Source of the DNA: Dimargaris cristalligena
Taxonomy: Eukaryota; Kickxellomycota; Dimargaritomycetes; Dimargaritales; Dimargaritaceae
DNA: 64,000 bases
Assembly: GCA_027576995.1 (NCBI GenBank)
Contig: JANBQC010000031.1
Coordinates: 27,700-91,699 of the forward strand
Direction: 5' to 3'
The notes under the pieces were generated by a model. That model was not told where the DNA came from. It ran no database searches and saw nothing but the letters and a program-made list of their open reading frames with translations. A program made the translations under genes and the position numbers. Positions 31,431 through 44,383 of the stretch are shown one piece after another (within the stretch, counting starts at the first letter, position 1; each line of letters opens with the position of its first letter).

Positions 31431-34400
31431 GATGACGCTGGTGGGTCACAAACTAATAATGGACCTAAGTGGAAGTATAGCCCGCTGTTTAGAATATAGA
31501 GAAATGCTGATTTTCCGAATAGAATGCCTTGGTTTAGGCTTACGGAATTAGATATAGATGAATGAAATAAAAACTCGAATGACTGGGCTCGTATTATTTA
31601 CAAACGAACTGGTGTGGCTCGGGTCATTAAATCATCTAAATGGTTAATTTTGGAGGGATGGTCTGAAGATGCATTCCTGGGACCGACCGACTCTGAATAT
31701 ATATATGATCTTATTTTAGCCCATGTCACGTAATACCTATGAAACGTCAGGGAAATATTAGAATTCTGACCAGGAAAAATTCATCATGGGTCCATGCTAT
31801 GAGTCACATATTACCGACCGATGTAATAGCCATCTTTGAATAACGACGGCGGATAGGTTGCCAAACAGACGGTGCGACCATCGGTGACTAACTTGGGAGG
31901 GAGAAGAAAAGGAGAGAGGGCTTGGCTGCGCTTTTTCCCTACCGCCGCCACCACCTCCACCAATGCTGACGCCTCGTTAGGACGTGGGGCAGACTTCTAA
32001 AGATTCAAAAGCCATTTGACGCTATAGTATAGTAGGGACACAGAGCAGTGAGATAGTCTAATCCATGCTCCTAGGTATGAAGCCATATCAAGAAGACATT
32101 GGCACATGTCGCACAGAGTCTCAAACCTTGGCCATCAGGTCGAATTATGATTCACTCGAAAGCAAATTTTACTTGATATTTCAAGCCAAAAAAAACGGGT
32201 AGTAATAGAATCGGCTAGGGTGATAGGTGGCGAAGAAACAGGTGTAGGGGTGGTGGTGTGAGTGGCGCGACGCGGAAGCAAAGTGGGGGAAGTTCCTGTG
32301 GATAAGAGTAAGAGCGAGTAGGTAAGAGGTACCTTGCTGTTACTCTGCCCGAATCGGTGAATTTGACTTTTTAGGTAGATGCGATCTTTCGCTCAAATGG
32401 CATTATTGCAGGCTTATATTAAGTTATTGATATTGCTAGAATTGCGGTTGCCTGGTGACCAATTCTTAGGGGGGTGATTGGAGGCAGATTTAGTTAAATC
32501 AAATGCCTGGAAATGACCCGCTGATTGAACCAAATGGCCTAAACTAGGCGATTTGAAACGAACCTACCGATACTTTTAAACCATAATTTATAAGATCAAG
32601 TCGATATATCCAGGGCCTACCAAGCCTCCGTAAACTTCCTTTCATCTTGATACGTTGGTTAAAAAGAATAGAATGCAGAGACGTGTATACCCTCGCCTCG
32701 GTTGGAAATTTGAGATGCCAAGGTTACGCAGGTGCGACACTCAGGTGACCAGCCCGCCAAGGTTTTGAGTGGCCAACCTGACCTTCCCTCCCTCGCTGGG
32801 TCGATAAGCAGCGCTTCGTGCATTACCCCAATAGGGAAATGGCCCCGAGAGGGAGAGACAGAGAGAAGAAAACAAATGGAAGGTTAGGCACAGATAGGGC
32901 CCGGTCGGTGAAAGGAAGTTTCCGCTTTTTTGGCGGTTATACAGCTCTATCCAAGGTATTGGGCGCCCACTCTAGGCCGTTGTGCCTTAATATGGGTCGA
33001 AGCACAAGCTGACGGAAAGGGGGTCACTTTTCCCTATTTGATTAGCGCGGCCTATCTGGTTAGAGTGTAGCTACTCCCCTTTACATACTACTTGTACAGA
33101 CGCAAGCAAATGAAAGGAGGAGAGGCTGTGGACTGAACCACCTTATCAGGTACCTCTGTTGAGCCGTATGGCTAAACTACAATAGAGTAAAATAAAATAG
33201 AAAAAACGGACTGTAAATGTATGTACATACAGTGTGGCCAAGGAAGGGGCCTCTAAATAGGCGTAGATGACCCCCAGTCGCTCGTCCCGATGTTGCTCCA
33301 GATGAGCACAGGAGAGCACATCCCAACTATCCAACTCCGAATGACTGGACGCTAAAAATAGGCCACCCGGCCCCTCTCTCTCTCTCTCCATTATTCGCCC
33401 ATTCCTTCTCCAATCACTCTTCTCCCTAACTTGCTGCTGCTCCTAAACTCATTGTGGTTATTTTAGGACAGCAGGATTGACGACCCCTTCCTTCATTTTC
33501 CTATCCTACCTATTATAGCACTCGTTTCCATCCTTGCCCCCGGATCCGTTCCTGTCGCCAAACTGGAAGAGGAAGGGGGTCAGCGTGATGGCGGTGGGCC
33601 AAGGGGAGTGGTTCAAATTTGGTGCGCATGGAGTCTCACACTCTCTCTCTCTTTCTTTGCACCGTTCGAGAAGCCGTTATTTCGAAGAAGAGAGCGGTTA
33701 TCAGCTGGGTAGGGCCGCTGCCCTCCCCCTCTTCCCCCTGGATTGTCCCAATAGAAACCAAGGAACAATGGCGGGAATAGCCTTGGGGCTTGGTATGGTG
33801 ATAAATATTGAGAATTGCAATGATGTTATGGGTCATGGGCGGGTGTGGCATGGTGCCCACAATAGAAGTTTGGTGAGTTATTTAGGCCATGACAATAGTC
33901 CAGTCATTTACTTAAAATGGAGTATAATCTACTCGAACAGTCGGCGACTACTGACTGGGTTTGGCTCTCTCCTCCCTTACTAACGCCGCCTACGCAAAGC
34001 GTGGTTTATTCCCTCAAACTGATCCAACCATTGGGGGGCTTGGTTTAGAATTCCCTTGGCAATTTTTTTTTCATATTCCTTGGATCTGGCCGCTTTTTCT
34101 ATATAGGAGACTCGCGCCTTTAACGACGGGGTGAAATGCAGCAGCTTGCCTCTACAACGGGGCTCCCCTACTGCAAGCTGTTTATTTGTCACCCCTGATA
34201 CATGTTGCGTGCAGCAAAACCAGCCCTATCTGGGGATATTTCCAGCATTATTGCAGTGCTTCATACATATCTGGGAAACCAAAGGAGCATGGTGGTCTTC
34301 CCCCCCTCTTCATTCCTTACCGGTTCGCCGACTCCTTGCTTATATATATATATATATATAATGTCATTAGGGATAGTTTGGGTCTATAAATGTGCGGAAG

Positions 34401-35047
34401 GGAGTTTTAAATAGCCGCCGATGCACACCTGCGTGCTATAGCTGAGGAGGGGAAAGGGAGAGGGAGATGTGCGACTGTGCCGAACAACCCTGGCCCTCCC
34501 CTTTTCATGCCCCTCGGCAGCCCTTCTTTACCTCGTGTGCGTCGTTTCTTCCATTCTGTGTTTCCCCGCTCGGCCCACTAACTACCGCGCTTGATACGCC
34601 TTTCGATACTTCTCTAGGCAGAAGCCCTCCGCGACTCAGGATTGTCTAGCTATCTATCAATGTTAGCGCAGTCCACTACCTGTCTTTACCTCATTCTCCC
34701 TTACTCTACTGTTTATTATTTCGGGGTTCTCTCTATCACATACAACATACACTTGGCGGGCTCTTCCCGAGACCATCTCTCATCCCTATTCTATTGACAA
34801 GTTCACCTTCACTTCCATTCACTCTTCACTTCACTTCTCTACCTGCAGCGTTCGCCGTTCCTTGGCCCCTCTTCCAGTTCTTTGCCAGTTCGTTCAGCTA
34901 GCCGCCCTACTTATCCCTTCCCCTAGCTGGTTCTGCGCTGCTTACCGCGTCACTTTCTATCTCTATTTCTATTTATATTTATATTCCTGTTTCTATTTTT
35001 ATTCTCGATTGCTTATACCACCTTTCCAACTCCGCCCACCGTTCGCC
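31431..35047. other. Long gene-poor interval
   Basis: About 3.6 kb. It holds TGAGTCA at 31800, a TA repeat at 34340-34361 and a C/T-rich leader before the VPS17-like start. Two minus-strand frames (33146-33391 and 33980-34192) have somewhat protein-like composition but no ATG context or splice chain that I can support. I annotate no gene. Confidence 0.4.
34340..34361. repeat. (TA)n microsatellite
   Basis: About eleven TA units in noncoding sequence upstream of the VPS17-like gene. Confidence 0.9.
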
Positions 35048-35171
35048 ATGGTCCTTTCTCTGGCTGTACCCGACGCAGCGGTCACGGCAGGCACCACCAC
35101 CCTGACCTTCCGGGTCACTCTCACCCAAGAGGTAAACACCTGTTGTTTATATAGCCGCCCATTTAGTAGTG

Positions 35172-35202
<31 letters not shown>

Positions 35203-37878
35203 TGGTAGTGGTAGTGGTTGTGGTTGTGGTTGTGGTTGTGGTAGTTCATCCAGGTAGATTCGGTTAATTGGACGGGTCTAGTTCTGTCCTCCCCTCGGGA
35301 CCAGAACCCCTATTTCCATATCCAGCCCGCAAATGGGGTTCCTTCCCAACCCAATGGGCCCAGCTCAGCCCCCTTCCGACCCGTAGGATAGGGAAAGAGG
35401 GATCCATTGGCCGACTACTGGGGGGCCTAAACCCAGACCCCTGCTCCGAAGCTTAGCAAACCACAACCCTCCCATGCGCGCAGTACTAACTCTATTCTCT
35501 GACTCCGTCTATTGTATCTGGCTCCTGCCCCACCTTTTCCTGCTCACAGGGTTCACGACCCAAGGGCACCGACCTTGTAGGCCTTTGTGTTAACAACGTC
35601 ACATTGGTGTCACCGATTTACCGGACCCACCAGCAGGTGAGCTGGCTCCACTCGCAGCTGACCCAAATGTTCATGGCGGGTGCTACCCAGCCACCCATGG
35701 CTCTACCCTGCATTCCCGAGCGGCTCGACCCGGACTCGCTGGACCACAAGACCGCCATTGAGCGTAAACGCCGCCAAATCGATCGGTATCTGCGACGGTT
35801 GAGTTCGCGGGCGGCTATTATGAACTCACCCCCTATGCTCCACTTTTTATCCGAAAATATGGTAAGTGGTGCCCTCTCTTATACCGCGGCTTTAGGTTAT
35901 CCCCCGTCGTCTCCCTTGAATCCCTCTTAGCACAATAGTATACTTTGGGTATGGTTTTACCCTTCCCAAAACTGGCATCATTTATTAACCCCCTTATCTT
36001 CTGGTTATCATCGTTCAACCCTATCCTGGAACTCGGAATTCCTTGTGTTTTTTGTTCATCACCCCCATTCAGTGCCCAACCCATACGGCTAATGACCGGC
36101 CAGGATACCTGTCCCGCCTGACTCTTCGGCGCTTGAACCCCAAAACCACCGATGTCGAATTCCGGAAATTCGACTTCTCGGAACCCTTAGAAGGGGTAAG
36201 TTCATTCAGAGTATTCTTTTATGTTTGTATATAATGATATCCATTTACAATGGCATTCCCGTGGAGGCGCAATTCCGGCATCTCCTTAATTCACGCCTAT
36301 TGCCCAACCGTGGCTTGAATCTATTCTAATAGATATCTTTATTCTCCAAACACCATTTATCACCAACCTAGATTGACCAGTCTCGATTTATTACCCAGCA
36401 AACTTACATTGCTGCACTCCAAACCCACTACCACCATACCGCCACCCGACTTGACCAACTTACCCGCGCTCAAAAAGGTATGCAAAAGCCCATTTTCCAT
36501 AGTGCACCGCATGTGTAATACATGTAACGCTAGTCCAACTGGTTTTGGCTTGTGTATACTATTGCTCGTCCATTGGTAGAGTACTACTACTCCTGTGGCC
36601 ACTAAGCGATACTCGCCCTCACACCTCTCACTGACGCCACATTTTTTTACACCCGAATGATTCTTAAATCCGCTCGTCCGAATGGTAGACTTGAGTAAAC
36701 AGCTTTCGACGACCGGTGATTTGGCCCTGCAGGCTCTGCATTCCCGGCATTTATTAGGGGGCAGCACCCATCGGCAATTCTTCCTACCCCATCACAAACG
36801 CTTCGACCGACAAACCAACACCCTGGCCATTTGTTTAGACGACATTCGGGACTTATCAATTGACCAAGCCGAATGGCAGACCAATTGTTTAACCGACATG
36901 TTGTTTGAATATGCCCAGCAATATAATTCCGTTAAGGTCGGTGGTATAATTAATCCAGTTATTGTCACTATGGTCAGCCGGCATTGAGCCGGGGCTGTCA
37001 TGCGAATTCCAATAACCTCTGAACTCACCGACTCTCCCTTACCCCCTAAGGAGGCTGCCATTCTCGTTTATTAACCCGTATTTTAGCCAAACCAACCGAT
37101 TCCCTTTATCTCACTTGAATAGACGGTGGTAAACCACCGAACGCAGAAGCTGATGAACTACTCATCCGCCCTCAACCACTGCGAACGGGCGCTTGGCCAG
37201 TGGGAGCGTATTCAGGAACGACAGAGCTGCGCTGCTGCCGAAGTGCACGAAACGATTCGGGATGCTACGGCCAAACTCAATGAGGTCAAGACGGAGCTTA
37301 TCGCCAGCCAAAACCACACGGACACGGAAATCAAAGTATTTGAACAAAACCGCACCCGCGATTTACTACGGACCCTACAGAGCCTGGCCAACCGCCAGCT
37401 CGAAAACGAGCGCATGCAACTCAACCACCTGCAGTCGGCCCGTCACGCTGTGCGTGTGGAACGGCTGCACCCCCCTTCGGCCCCGTTTAGCCGTACCACG
37501 TCGTTGGGCTCCACGTACTCCCAGGGAACGACGGCGGATCTATCATCCCCGTCCTTTTCGCCGCGTTTCACCGGGCGCCATTCCGGGTCTACGCTGATTG
37601 AGGAGCTCACCATGGGAAGTGGGGGTGGAATCGGCGCAGGGTTAGGGTCAGCTACGGCCGAGGCATCCATGAAATTTGCCTACTTTACCCCTCCTCCCAC
37701 CGCCGCCGCCATGGCTGCTGCCCCACCACACCCCCGTATCATGGTCACGTCGGCCCCTACGTCCCCCCCCTATACTCCCACCCAGGACTTTCGCCCGCGG
37801 ACCACAAGTAACATGATTGTATCCGAACGGATTCCCATTTCATCCGATCCTCTGTCCATACCTTTGCGTCTAACGTGA
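35048..37878 (+). CDS. VPS17: PX-BAR sorting nexin, Vps17-like retromer subunit
   Basis: Vps17 pairs with Vps5 and tubulates endosomal membrane for retromer transport to the Golgi. I model seven exons (35048..35131, 35254..35382, 35550..35861, 36073..36195, 36372..36477, 36689..36936, 37123..37878), 585 residues, all joined in frame. PX region: exons 2-3, with SSPRDQNPYFHIQ and then IYRTHQQVSWLHSQLTQMF. A basic residue cluster follows (ERKRRQIDRYLRRL), and the domain ends MLHFLSEN. BAR region: exons 5-7, long amphipathic helices (TRLDQLTRAQKDLSKQL, EYAQQYNSVKTVVNHRTQKL, ELIASQNHTDTEIKVF). The last 120 residues are a disordered Ser/Thr/Pro tail. Exon 6 uses an unusual donor (AAG/GTCGGT). Vps17 is preferred over Vps5 from the PX sequence and length; another PX-BAR nexin cannot be excluded. 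Confidence 0.72.
35164..35245 (+). repeat. Intronic trinucleotide repeat (AGT)n then (GGTTGT)n
   Basis: A run of AGT/GGTAGT units changes to GGTTGT units within intron 1 of the VPS17-like gene. The intron is 35132..35253. Confidence 0.9.
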
Positions 37879-39583
37879 CAGTGAAAACCGGCTTGTCGAA
37901 TGATGGTGATGCCAATGTTACCCACCCTCTCTCACTCTTCCCTTTTTTTTCTCTCTTCGGGCGGATTTTGTATGAATATCGATGCCATTAGTGATTTTTG
38001 TCCCCCCCCCTTCCTGCCCTCGCCTCCTCTATCCCATATCCACACACCTTTCCCCCTTTTAAAAATATATAAGTTATGAAATCGATTCATTTAATTATTA
38101 TTTATTCAATATTTTAGCCCACCGTCGAATATATACTTTTCCAAGTGATCCACCGCGATTTTAATTATTTCTTTTATATCATAAGTATTTCTACTGGTAT
38201 ATCCCGATTATTAAGAATGGATTGACCACACAATAAGGGTTTTATAAATAGGGATGCCTACTGAATCGCTCCTTAGGTCAAGTCGACGACCTACCCAATC
38301 CAATTCTACTTTATATTTACAAGTTTTCATGGTTTGGATTATTTGCCATTTATATTCTTTTACTAATATCCCACCTCCCCCCATATATATCTTACCTACC
38401 ATTCACACATCTCTTTTACGTCGCATTTTCAACTCCTCCCTCTCCATGCATACCAATGATACCCGTCGCTCGTTTAACTTTAATAAACATACGGTCCAGA
38501 GCTGTTGAAGGCTCAACTCAAAGGTGGCGGCGGAGCGTAAGCAGAGAGACACGGGCGAGAGAGGTCCCTTGTATATAATTAAATATATCGAATCGATTTA
38601 CCTCATATACGCGACACAAAAGGGGCCCATGGGCAAGGAAATTAGTAGACTGGGACTCTACCATTAAGTCCAAGCCATTCCAGAGATCCCGGGGGCTTAC
38701 ACCGGGAACTGCAGTAGCAATCATAGTGGCAGACGCTTTTATTTTTCGGGGCGTAATTGCCTCTGAAAATCGTTCGTCGATACCATGCAATTAATGACGG
38801 CACCACTGTCCCTTACTTCTTTTCTTGGGCATTAAAATACATGACCACATTCGGCCAATTAGCGAAGGTATTGTGGGTAAGACTTGACTTGGCAAATGGG
38901 GGGGGGTAGTATGCCCTATAGGTTAGGGACTGGTGTGACGCTCACCGACGCTTGGCATTCGATTTCAACTTGCGAAAAGCGTCGCCCACTCATACAAATA
39001 AACAATCCCTGGGGCTATTGTTAGTCGATGATGCCCCCCCAATCCTCCTCCTCATACCATTGTAGTTCATTGAATAATAGCAGCGACTTGACGGGAGGAG
39101 GGGGGGATATGGTTTAAGGACAGCAGACCGGTCAATACTTTCGTTGGCCTCAACTCCCCACAGGTCTCAGTTGGGTTCTAAATGATCCTTCAACAGTACA
39201 CACCACCTCGCCCCCGCATTCTTACCACAAACCCTCGTCTATGACTCGCCCCGGTCTGGTTTCTCTTAATTGTTCTCTCCTTTCCCCTATGCGCATATAG
39301 CCAACCCTACTTACTTACTTACTTTATCAGGTGTCCTCCCAGGCTACATAGCATATTATACGTCACCACACTCCCTTCTTTACGTAGGGACTCTATTCTC
39401 TCGCACTTTCCACACCGCCCGCCTCCTTCCTCTCTTTCTCACCTTATAACCTCCATTCCTTCCTGGTGCATACCCACTCCCACATACTTTTACGTTAGTT
39501 CGGTTCTATTTTTTTAAAAAGAAAAAGGGTTAGTTTTATTCTATTCCGTTTATCATATTGTCCCCCCCTCCCTATTCGACACC
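37879..39583. other. Intergenic, no gene supported
   Basis: About 1.7 kb between the VPS17-like gene and ABP1. It contains a short (ACTT)n run near 39308, C-runs, and a pyrimidine-rich leader before 39584. A minus-strand frame at 38518-38790 lacks an ATG and is not supported. Confidence 0.5.
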
Positions 39584-42171
39584 ATGTCCAATATCAAGGT
39601 CAATTTCACCCCGCATTCGCAGGACCTCGTGTCTACCCACAAGAGCATTCTAGCGGGTGATGCGTCCATCAGCTGGGCTATCTACGGCTACGACCGGGGT
39701 ACCAACGACCTGCGGGTTCTGGAAACCGGCGACGGCGACCTGGATGACCTGGCCGAGGAGTTCGACGACGGCAAAATCCAGTACGCTTTTGTGCGGGTGC
39801 AGGACAGTAACACCGGCCTGCCCAAGTTTGCCCTGATTTCGTGGTGCGGGTCCGGCGTGCCCGTGGCTAAGAAGGGTCTGTTCGGGTCCCATCTCCACGA
39901 TGTATCCACCTACTTCAAGGTAAGTTCCGGACCCAGTTGTGATAGGGCGACTTTGGGGTATATGCGTCGATGTACTACTGCTCGACCAGTTTGATGAATG
40001 CTGCTGGGCCGTAGACCAAAGGGTTTTCTTACGAATATATATATATATAGACATGCGCCCGTCTAACCCCAAGTATATGCCCTTGAATTCCCCCTTTTAC
40101 CAATTGCTCATATAGGGCTACCATGTTCAAATCGATGCTCGCGATGAGGTAAGTGTCCGCCCCGGTATTGAATTAAATAGTCTGTCCAACCAAGACAGAC
40201 CGAGACTAAAATTCCGAAGCAATTCGCCTCCGCTTAAAATCTCTTTCTAATATTAGTGCATTGAAATAGAAGTGGAAGTGTAAGCTGTTCCCCCGTAATA
40301 ATCCCTCGGTATGTCTACCAACCCTCTGAATACTTTGGTTAATGGCTAACTAGGACGATGTCGACCCGGTCCGCATCCGAAAGAAAATCAGCGAGAGTTC
40401 GGGTGCTCGCTACTCCGTCCACCACGAACAGTCGCGGCCCCAGGAGCCGGTCCGCCCGGTGGGCTCGGTGTACCAGAAAACACAAGTCCCCGATTTGTCT
40501 CGCCGCCAGCCGGGTGGTGCCTCGCCATCGTATTCGCAAAGTTCGGCGCAACAGGAGCGCAACAAGGAACTGGAAGCCCTTCGCAATCGCAGCGGTGCCC
40601 GAAGCCCCCAAGTCGAGTGGGAAGCTGAGAGTCGGGCCCAGGCCGCCCGGGAAGCCGAAGACGAACGCCGCCGCCAAGCAGAGAAGGAACGTCAGGAACA
40701 GGCCGATCGTGACCGACAAACTCGGGCCGAAGAGGAGCGCCGCGAACGTGAACGGCAAGAGAGCGAACAGGCCGAAGCCGACCGTTTGACCCGCGAGCGT
40801 GAAGAAACTGAACGTCGGGAACGTGAGCGTAAGGAACAGGAGGAACGCCAGGCGCAAATGGATCGCGAACGTCAGGAACAGGAAGAGCGCCAGGCCCAGA
40901 TGGATCGGGAGCGCCAGACTCAAGAGGAGGATGCGCGTCGCCAACGCGAGGCTGAAGAGGCCCGTCAGCGTGCCCAACAAGAGCGGGAGGCCGAAGAGAA
41001 CCAACGTCGCCAACGAGAGGCTGAAGCTGAGAAAGAACGTCAGCTAGTGGAGCAAAAGCGGCGCGAAGCCGAGGAGACGGCCCGTAAACAGGCGGCCGAG
41101 AAGGCGGAAGAGGAGGAGCGTCGCCAGCGCAAGGCTCGTGAGGAGGCCGAGGCCCATGAAAAGGAAGAAGCTCGCCTCCGGGCTGAAGAGGAACTAGCGC
41201 AGCGTTTCGAACAGGCCACTGCCCTTTCTGAGCAACCCAAGGAAAGATCAGCGGCGACGGCTGCTACTAGTAGTGGTGGTGATAATGGCCTGACTGCTCG
41301 GGTGCTGTACAGCTACGAAGCGGAAGAGGACAATGAGTTGACCTTGGAGGAGGGCGAGTTAGTCTACCACGTGGACAAACTGGCGGATGACTGGTGGTTC
41401 GGTTTCAGTGAAGATGGTAAATTGTCTGGCATGTTCCCGGCCAACTACGTCGAGATTGTCGAAACTCCGCCTGCGGCCAGTGCCCCGGTAAGTGTTTAGC
41501 CTGCATCCGGTTTACTTTGAAACAAAAATACAGTAGCGATACAAATGCCGGTATTTCCCTTCGCTGTAATAGTCCTTCTGCCTGACCAATGCAATACGTC
41601 AATGAGTTGGGGCCTGTGACTATTTTTCTTCAAAACACAGTGCGTATCATATTGGCTAACATATCCTATTTTCCCCGTGTATAATAATATCCCTCCCCCA
41701 CTACTGACCATTTTATTTATCGTAGGCACCCCCCGCGGCCCCTCCTGCCCCTCCTGCCCCACCTGCTCCGCCGGCCCCGGCTGCCCCCGCGCCCAAGGAC
41801 CAAGGTAACACGGCCGTGGCTGTCTTCGACTTTGAGCCGTCCGAAGACAACGAACTTCAATTCGCCGAAGGGGAGACCATTACCCACATTGAGTTTGTGT
41901 CCGACGAGTGGTGGCAGGGCACTAATCAGGCCGGACATATTGGGCTTTTCCCAGGTAAATTAACCCACTATTATATCTGGGTGACATGTCATTAGGGGTA
42001 TTTCCTCGTGTGTGGGTTTGCAATTTATCAAAAAAAAAATAGCGAATGTTTATATACCGACGACATAATCACTAATTGTATATGATTTGATTTTGATTGT
42101 ATTTATATTGTAACTTAACTTCTTTCTGAAACCGCTCAATAGCCAACTACGTCGAGTTGAACGAATCTTAA
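39584..42171 (+). CDS. ABP1: Abp1/drebrin-like actin-binding protein
   Basis: Abp1 binds actin filaments at endocytic patches, activates Arp2/3 and recruits partners through SH3 domains. Five exons (39584..39919, 40116..40148, 40354..41487, 41726..41954, 42143..42171) give 586 residues, close to yeast Abp1. Seen in order: an ADF-homology domain (residues 1 to about 135; ending PVAKKGLFGSHLHDV, GYHVQIDARDEDDVDP); a linker; about 200 residues of almost pure Glu/Arg/Lys/Gln (about 213-410), a single alpha-helix or coiled coil; SH3-1 (about 436-493; ARVLYSYEAEEDNEL, DDWWFG, FPANYVEI); a Pro/Ala linker (about 502-525); and SH3-2 (about 531-586; AVFDFEPSEDNEL, DEWWQG, FPANYVEL). Exon 2 is only 33 nt. 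The last intron splits the FPANYVEL motif. Two SH3 domains instead of one differs from budding-yeast Abp1 but occurs in other fungi. Confidence 0.94.
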
Positions 42172-43399
42172 CTTGGTCGGTTTAGTGTTTTACGATGCTC
42201 ATAAGGGTGGGGAATCTTGTTCATGCCTGAACCTTATGGCTGGACACAATTAGTTTAACCCACATCCCTATTCATATCAGCCATACCGAATGATCTAGTT
42301 CTATATTCCAATTCGACCTTTCAGTTTTTTCCGGCCCCCGAATCTTTTATTGTATATTCCCCTTATTCCTTTTTTAATTCATATTTCAAGCTAACATTCA
42401 TTCTCACCACCTCGCATTATAGCTACTCGCAATTTCTACGTTAAGCAGGACCCACTGGTCCAGATTAAATGATGGTGCGATATTAATTTTCGGGGATCCA
42501 TGAGAGAAATATATGGTGGTACAGGAATGTGTATGGAGATGGTGGGAGTGATTCATTATCTATGGATTTGGCCCAAAAGCCAGATTAGGTTTAAGTGGGT
42601 TTCTTGTAGCTCTACACCTACACGTGCCCCCTGAACCTTACCGGGTAGGACATAACCAGGTCATCTGTGCATAGTCAGCCCTGTTCTGTTTATCTTGGCC
42701 CGGGAACTGATCTACCCTTTTACTTGTGACACAGTACCTCCTCATATGCCAATGACTTTTAGCCAGTAATGTTGGGTTAGAGGGCGGATAGAATGGTACG
42801 ATAATTAACAGAGTGAGTGGTAAGTACATGGGATAGAGTGGGGTAGATGAAACGTGGTGGTAGTTGGTAATATGTGTGTCGGTGTGGCCTGATGTTTATC
42901 TTTAGCGCCATACTTGTCTATGTCCCGACGTGTTGGGAAAGGCCTATTTTATTATGTAAGAGGCACCCCACCAGCCATCCACGTGATTTTTATATTTTCA
43001 CGTTTTATACCTCCACGTATTTTAGCGATGGCGTGCTTGCGAGAGGGGCGGAGGAGAGAAGAATGTAGAAGAGCCCTCGTTCCCGCCGATTCGAAGAGAA
43101 AAATAATCAATCAATCTATCCAATCCCCACGCGGATCCGTTTTATTAGTTTGTAGCTTTCCTTATGAATAAATAATAATATAGGAGGAGGATTAGGCGAG
43201 TCTCTCCCCATTCATGCTTTATTTCGCTTAGCTGGTTGGTTGGAGGAGGGCATTGGATTATATATTAGTGGCGGTGTAATCTACAGGCTTGAACGGGCCA
43301 TTTAACTTGGCAGGAATGTGATTGGGGAGATTTCGGTGTAGCCTTTTCTCACACCACCACCGGGTACGCTGGAGTTGTATGGCATTTTAGGTTATCTTG

Positions 43400-43484
43400 C
43401 TAACTAACTAACTACTTACTAAAATTAGAATCATCCCATTGGTTTAGTTAGTTAGTTAGTTAGTTAGTTTGTTAGTTAGTTAGT
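43400..43484. repeat. Inverted tetranucleotide arrays (TAAC)n / (GTTA)n
   Basis: About 3.5 units of CTAA/TAAC at 43400-43413 face about ten units of GTTA at 43445-43484, with a 30-bp spacer. The two arms are complementary and could form a hairpin or cruciform. Confidence 0.85.
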
Positions 43485-44090
43485 GATAGACGGAGAAGTT
43501 GATGGTGTCTCTCACACATTGCTAGTGCCAACATTTCAACAGCATCATTTTCATCCTCCCGATGGTTGTTATAGGATTGGTTAGTTTGCCTCTATTGACC
43601 GCCGCCAATTTATCATTAACCATTCAGTGGAGATGGGGAAGGAAGTCTTGAGGGAACAGTCCTTTTTATTCCTGGGTATGACTTGGGGCTAGGGCTAGGT
43701 TGCATTAAATCCCTGCCGGGTGGGGGTCGTACATGGAGGAACAGGTGGTGGAGGAGGAGAGTACGTGCGGCAGGGAAAGAAGGTAATTTTTTAGTCAGGG
43801 CTTGCACCACCCGCTTGACGAGTACAGATAAACCTCCAGGGGCGCAGGGATCGATTTGGCTAGTGTGATTAAGCAGAGTAGATTAAGTAAGTGAATAGAG
43901 TCGGGTACTACTTTTACTCTGCCTGTGGCTGGGCCATTCATCCCATATGGGAGAAGGGGGGATACTAATATATAATCAAGCATCTTGCTTGGGGCTGGAA
44001 ATCACCCCCACCGGGGGTCACTGCCACATTGGTCATGGAGGGATATGGAGAGTAGACTTATAAAAGGGCGGGGGAGAGGAGAGGGCTATT

Positions 44091-44123
44091 CAAATCAAAT
44101 CAAATCAAATCAAATCAAATCAA
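44091..44123 (+). repeat. (CAAAT)6 pentanucleotide repeat
   Basis: Six perfect CAAAT units followed by a partial unit, noncoding. Confidence 0.95.
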
Positions 44124-44358
44124 TTCCCTGGCTGGCTCTTCTCTCTCTCTTCCTTTCCCTTCAATAAATTCTAAACTGTTTTGGTGGCCCTTCGCCCTGG
44201 CTTATGAGCACTCGTATCAGCTCGATCAATTAGTTCGCTCCTTTTCTTTGCTTCTCCTCTCCTCTTTTATATTCAGCTTTTTCAGGAATTTCATTCCTGC
44301 TCTTCCGGACGGCTTTCTAGGTATGCTAAAGATTAACCAGATTATTCCCCATATATCA

Positions 44359-44383
44359 ATATATATATATATATATATATATC
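44359..44383. repeat. (AT)n microsatellite
   Basis: About twelve AT units, noncoding, upstream of CHO2. Confidence 0.9.

Noticed and set aside
33146..34192. Two minus-strand frames with protein-like composition.
   Set aside because: No ATG-led start in good context, no splice chain joining them, mixed codon use. Transcript data could revive them.
38518..38790. Minus-strand frame of about 90 codons with a GTAAAT donor-like end.
   Set aside because: No in-frame ATG and no partner exon found.
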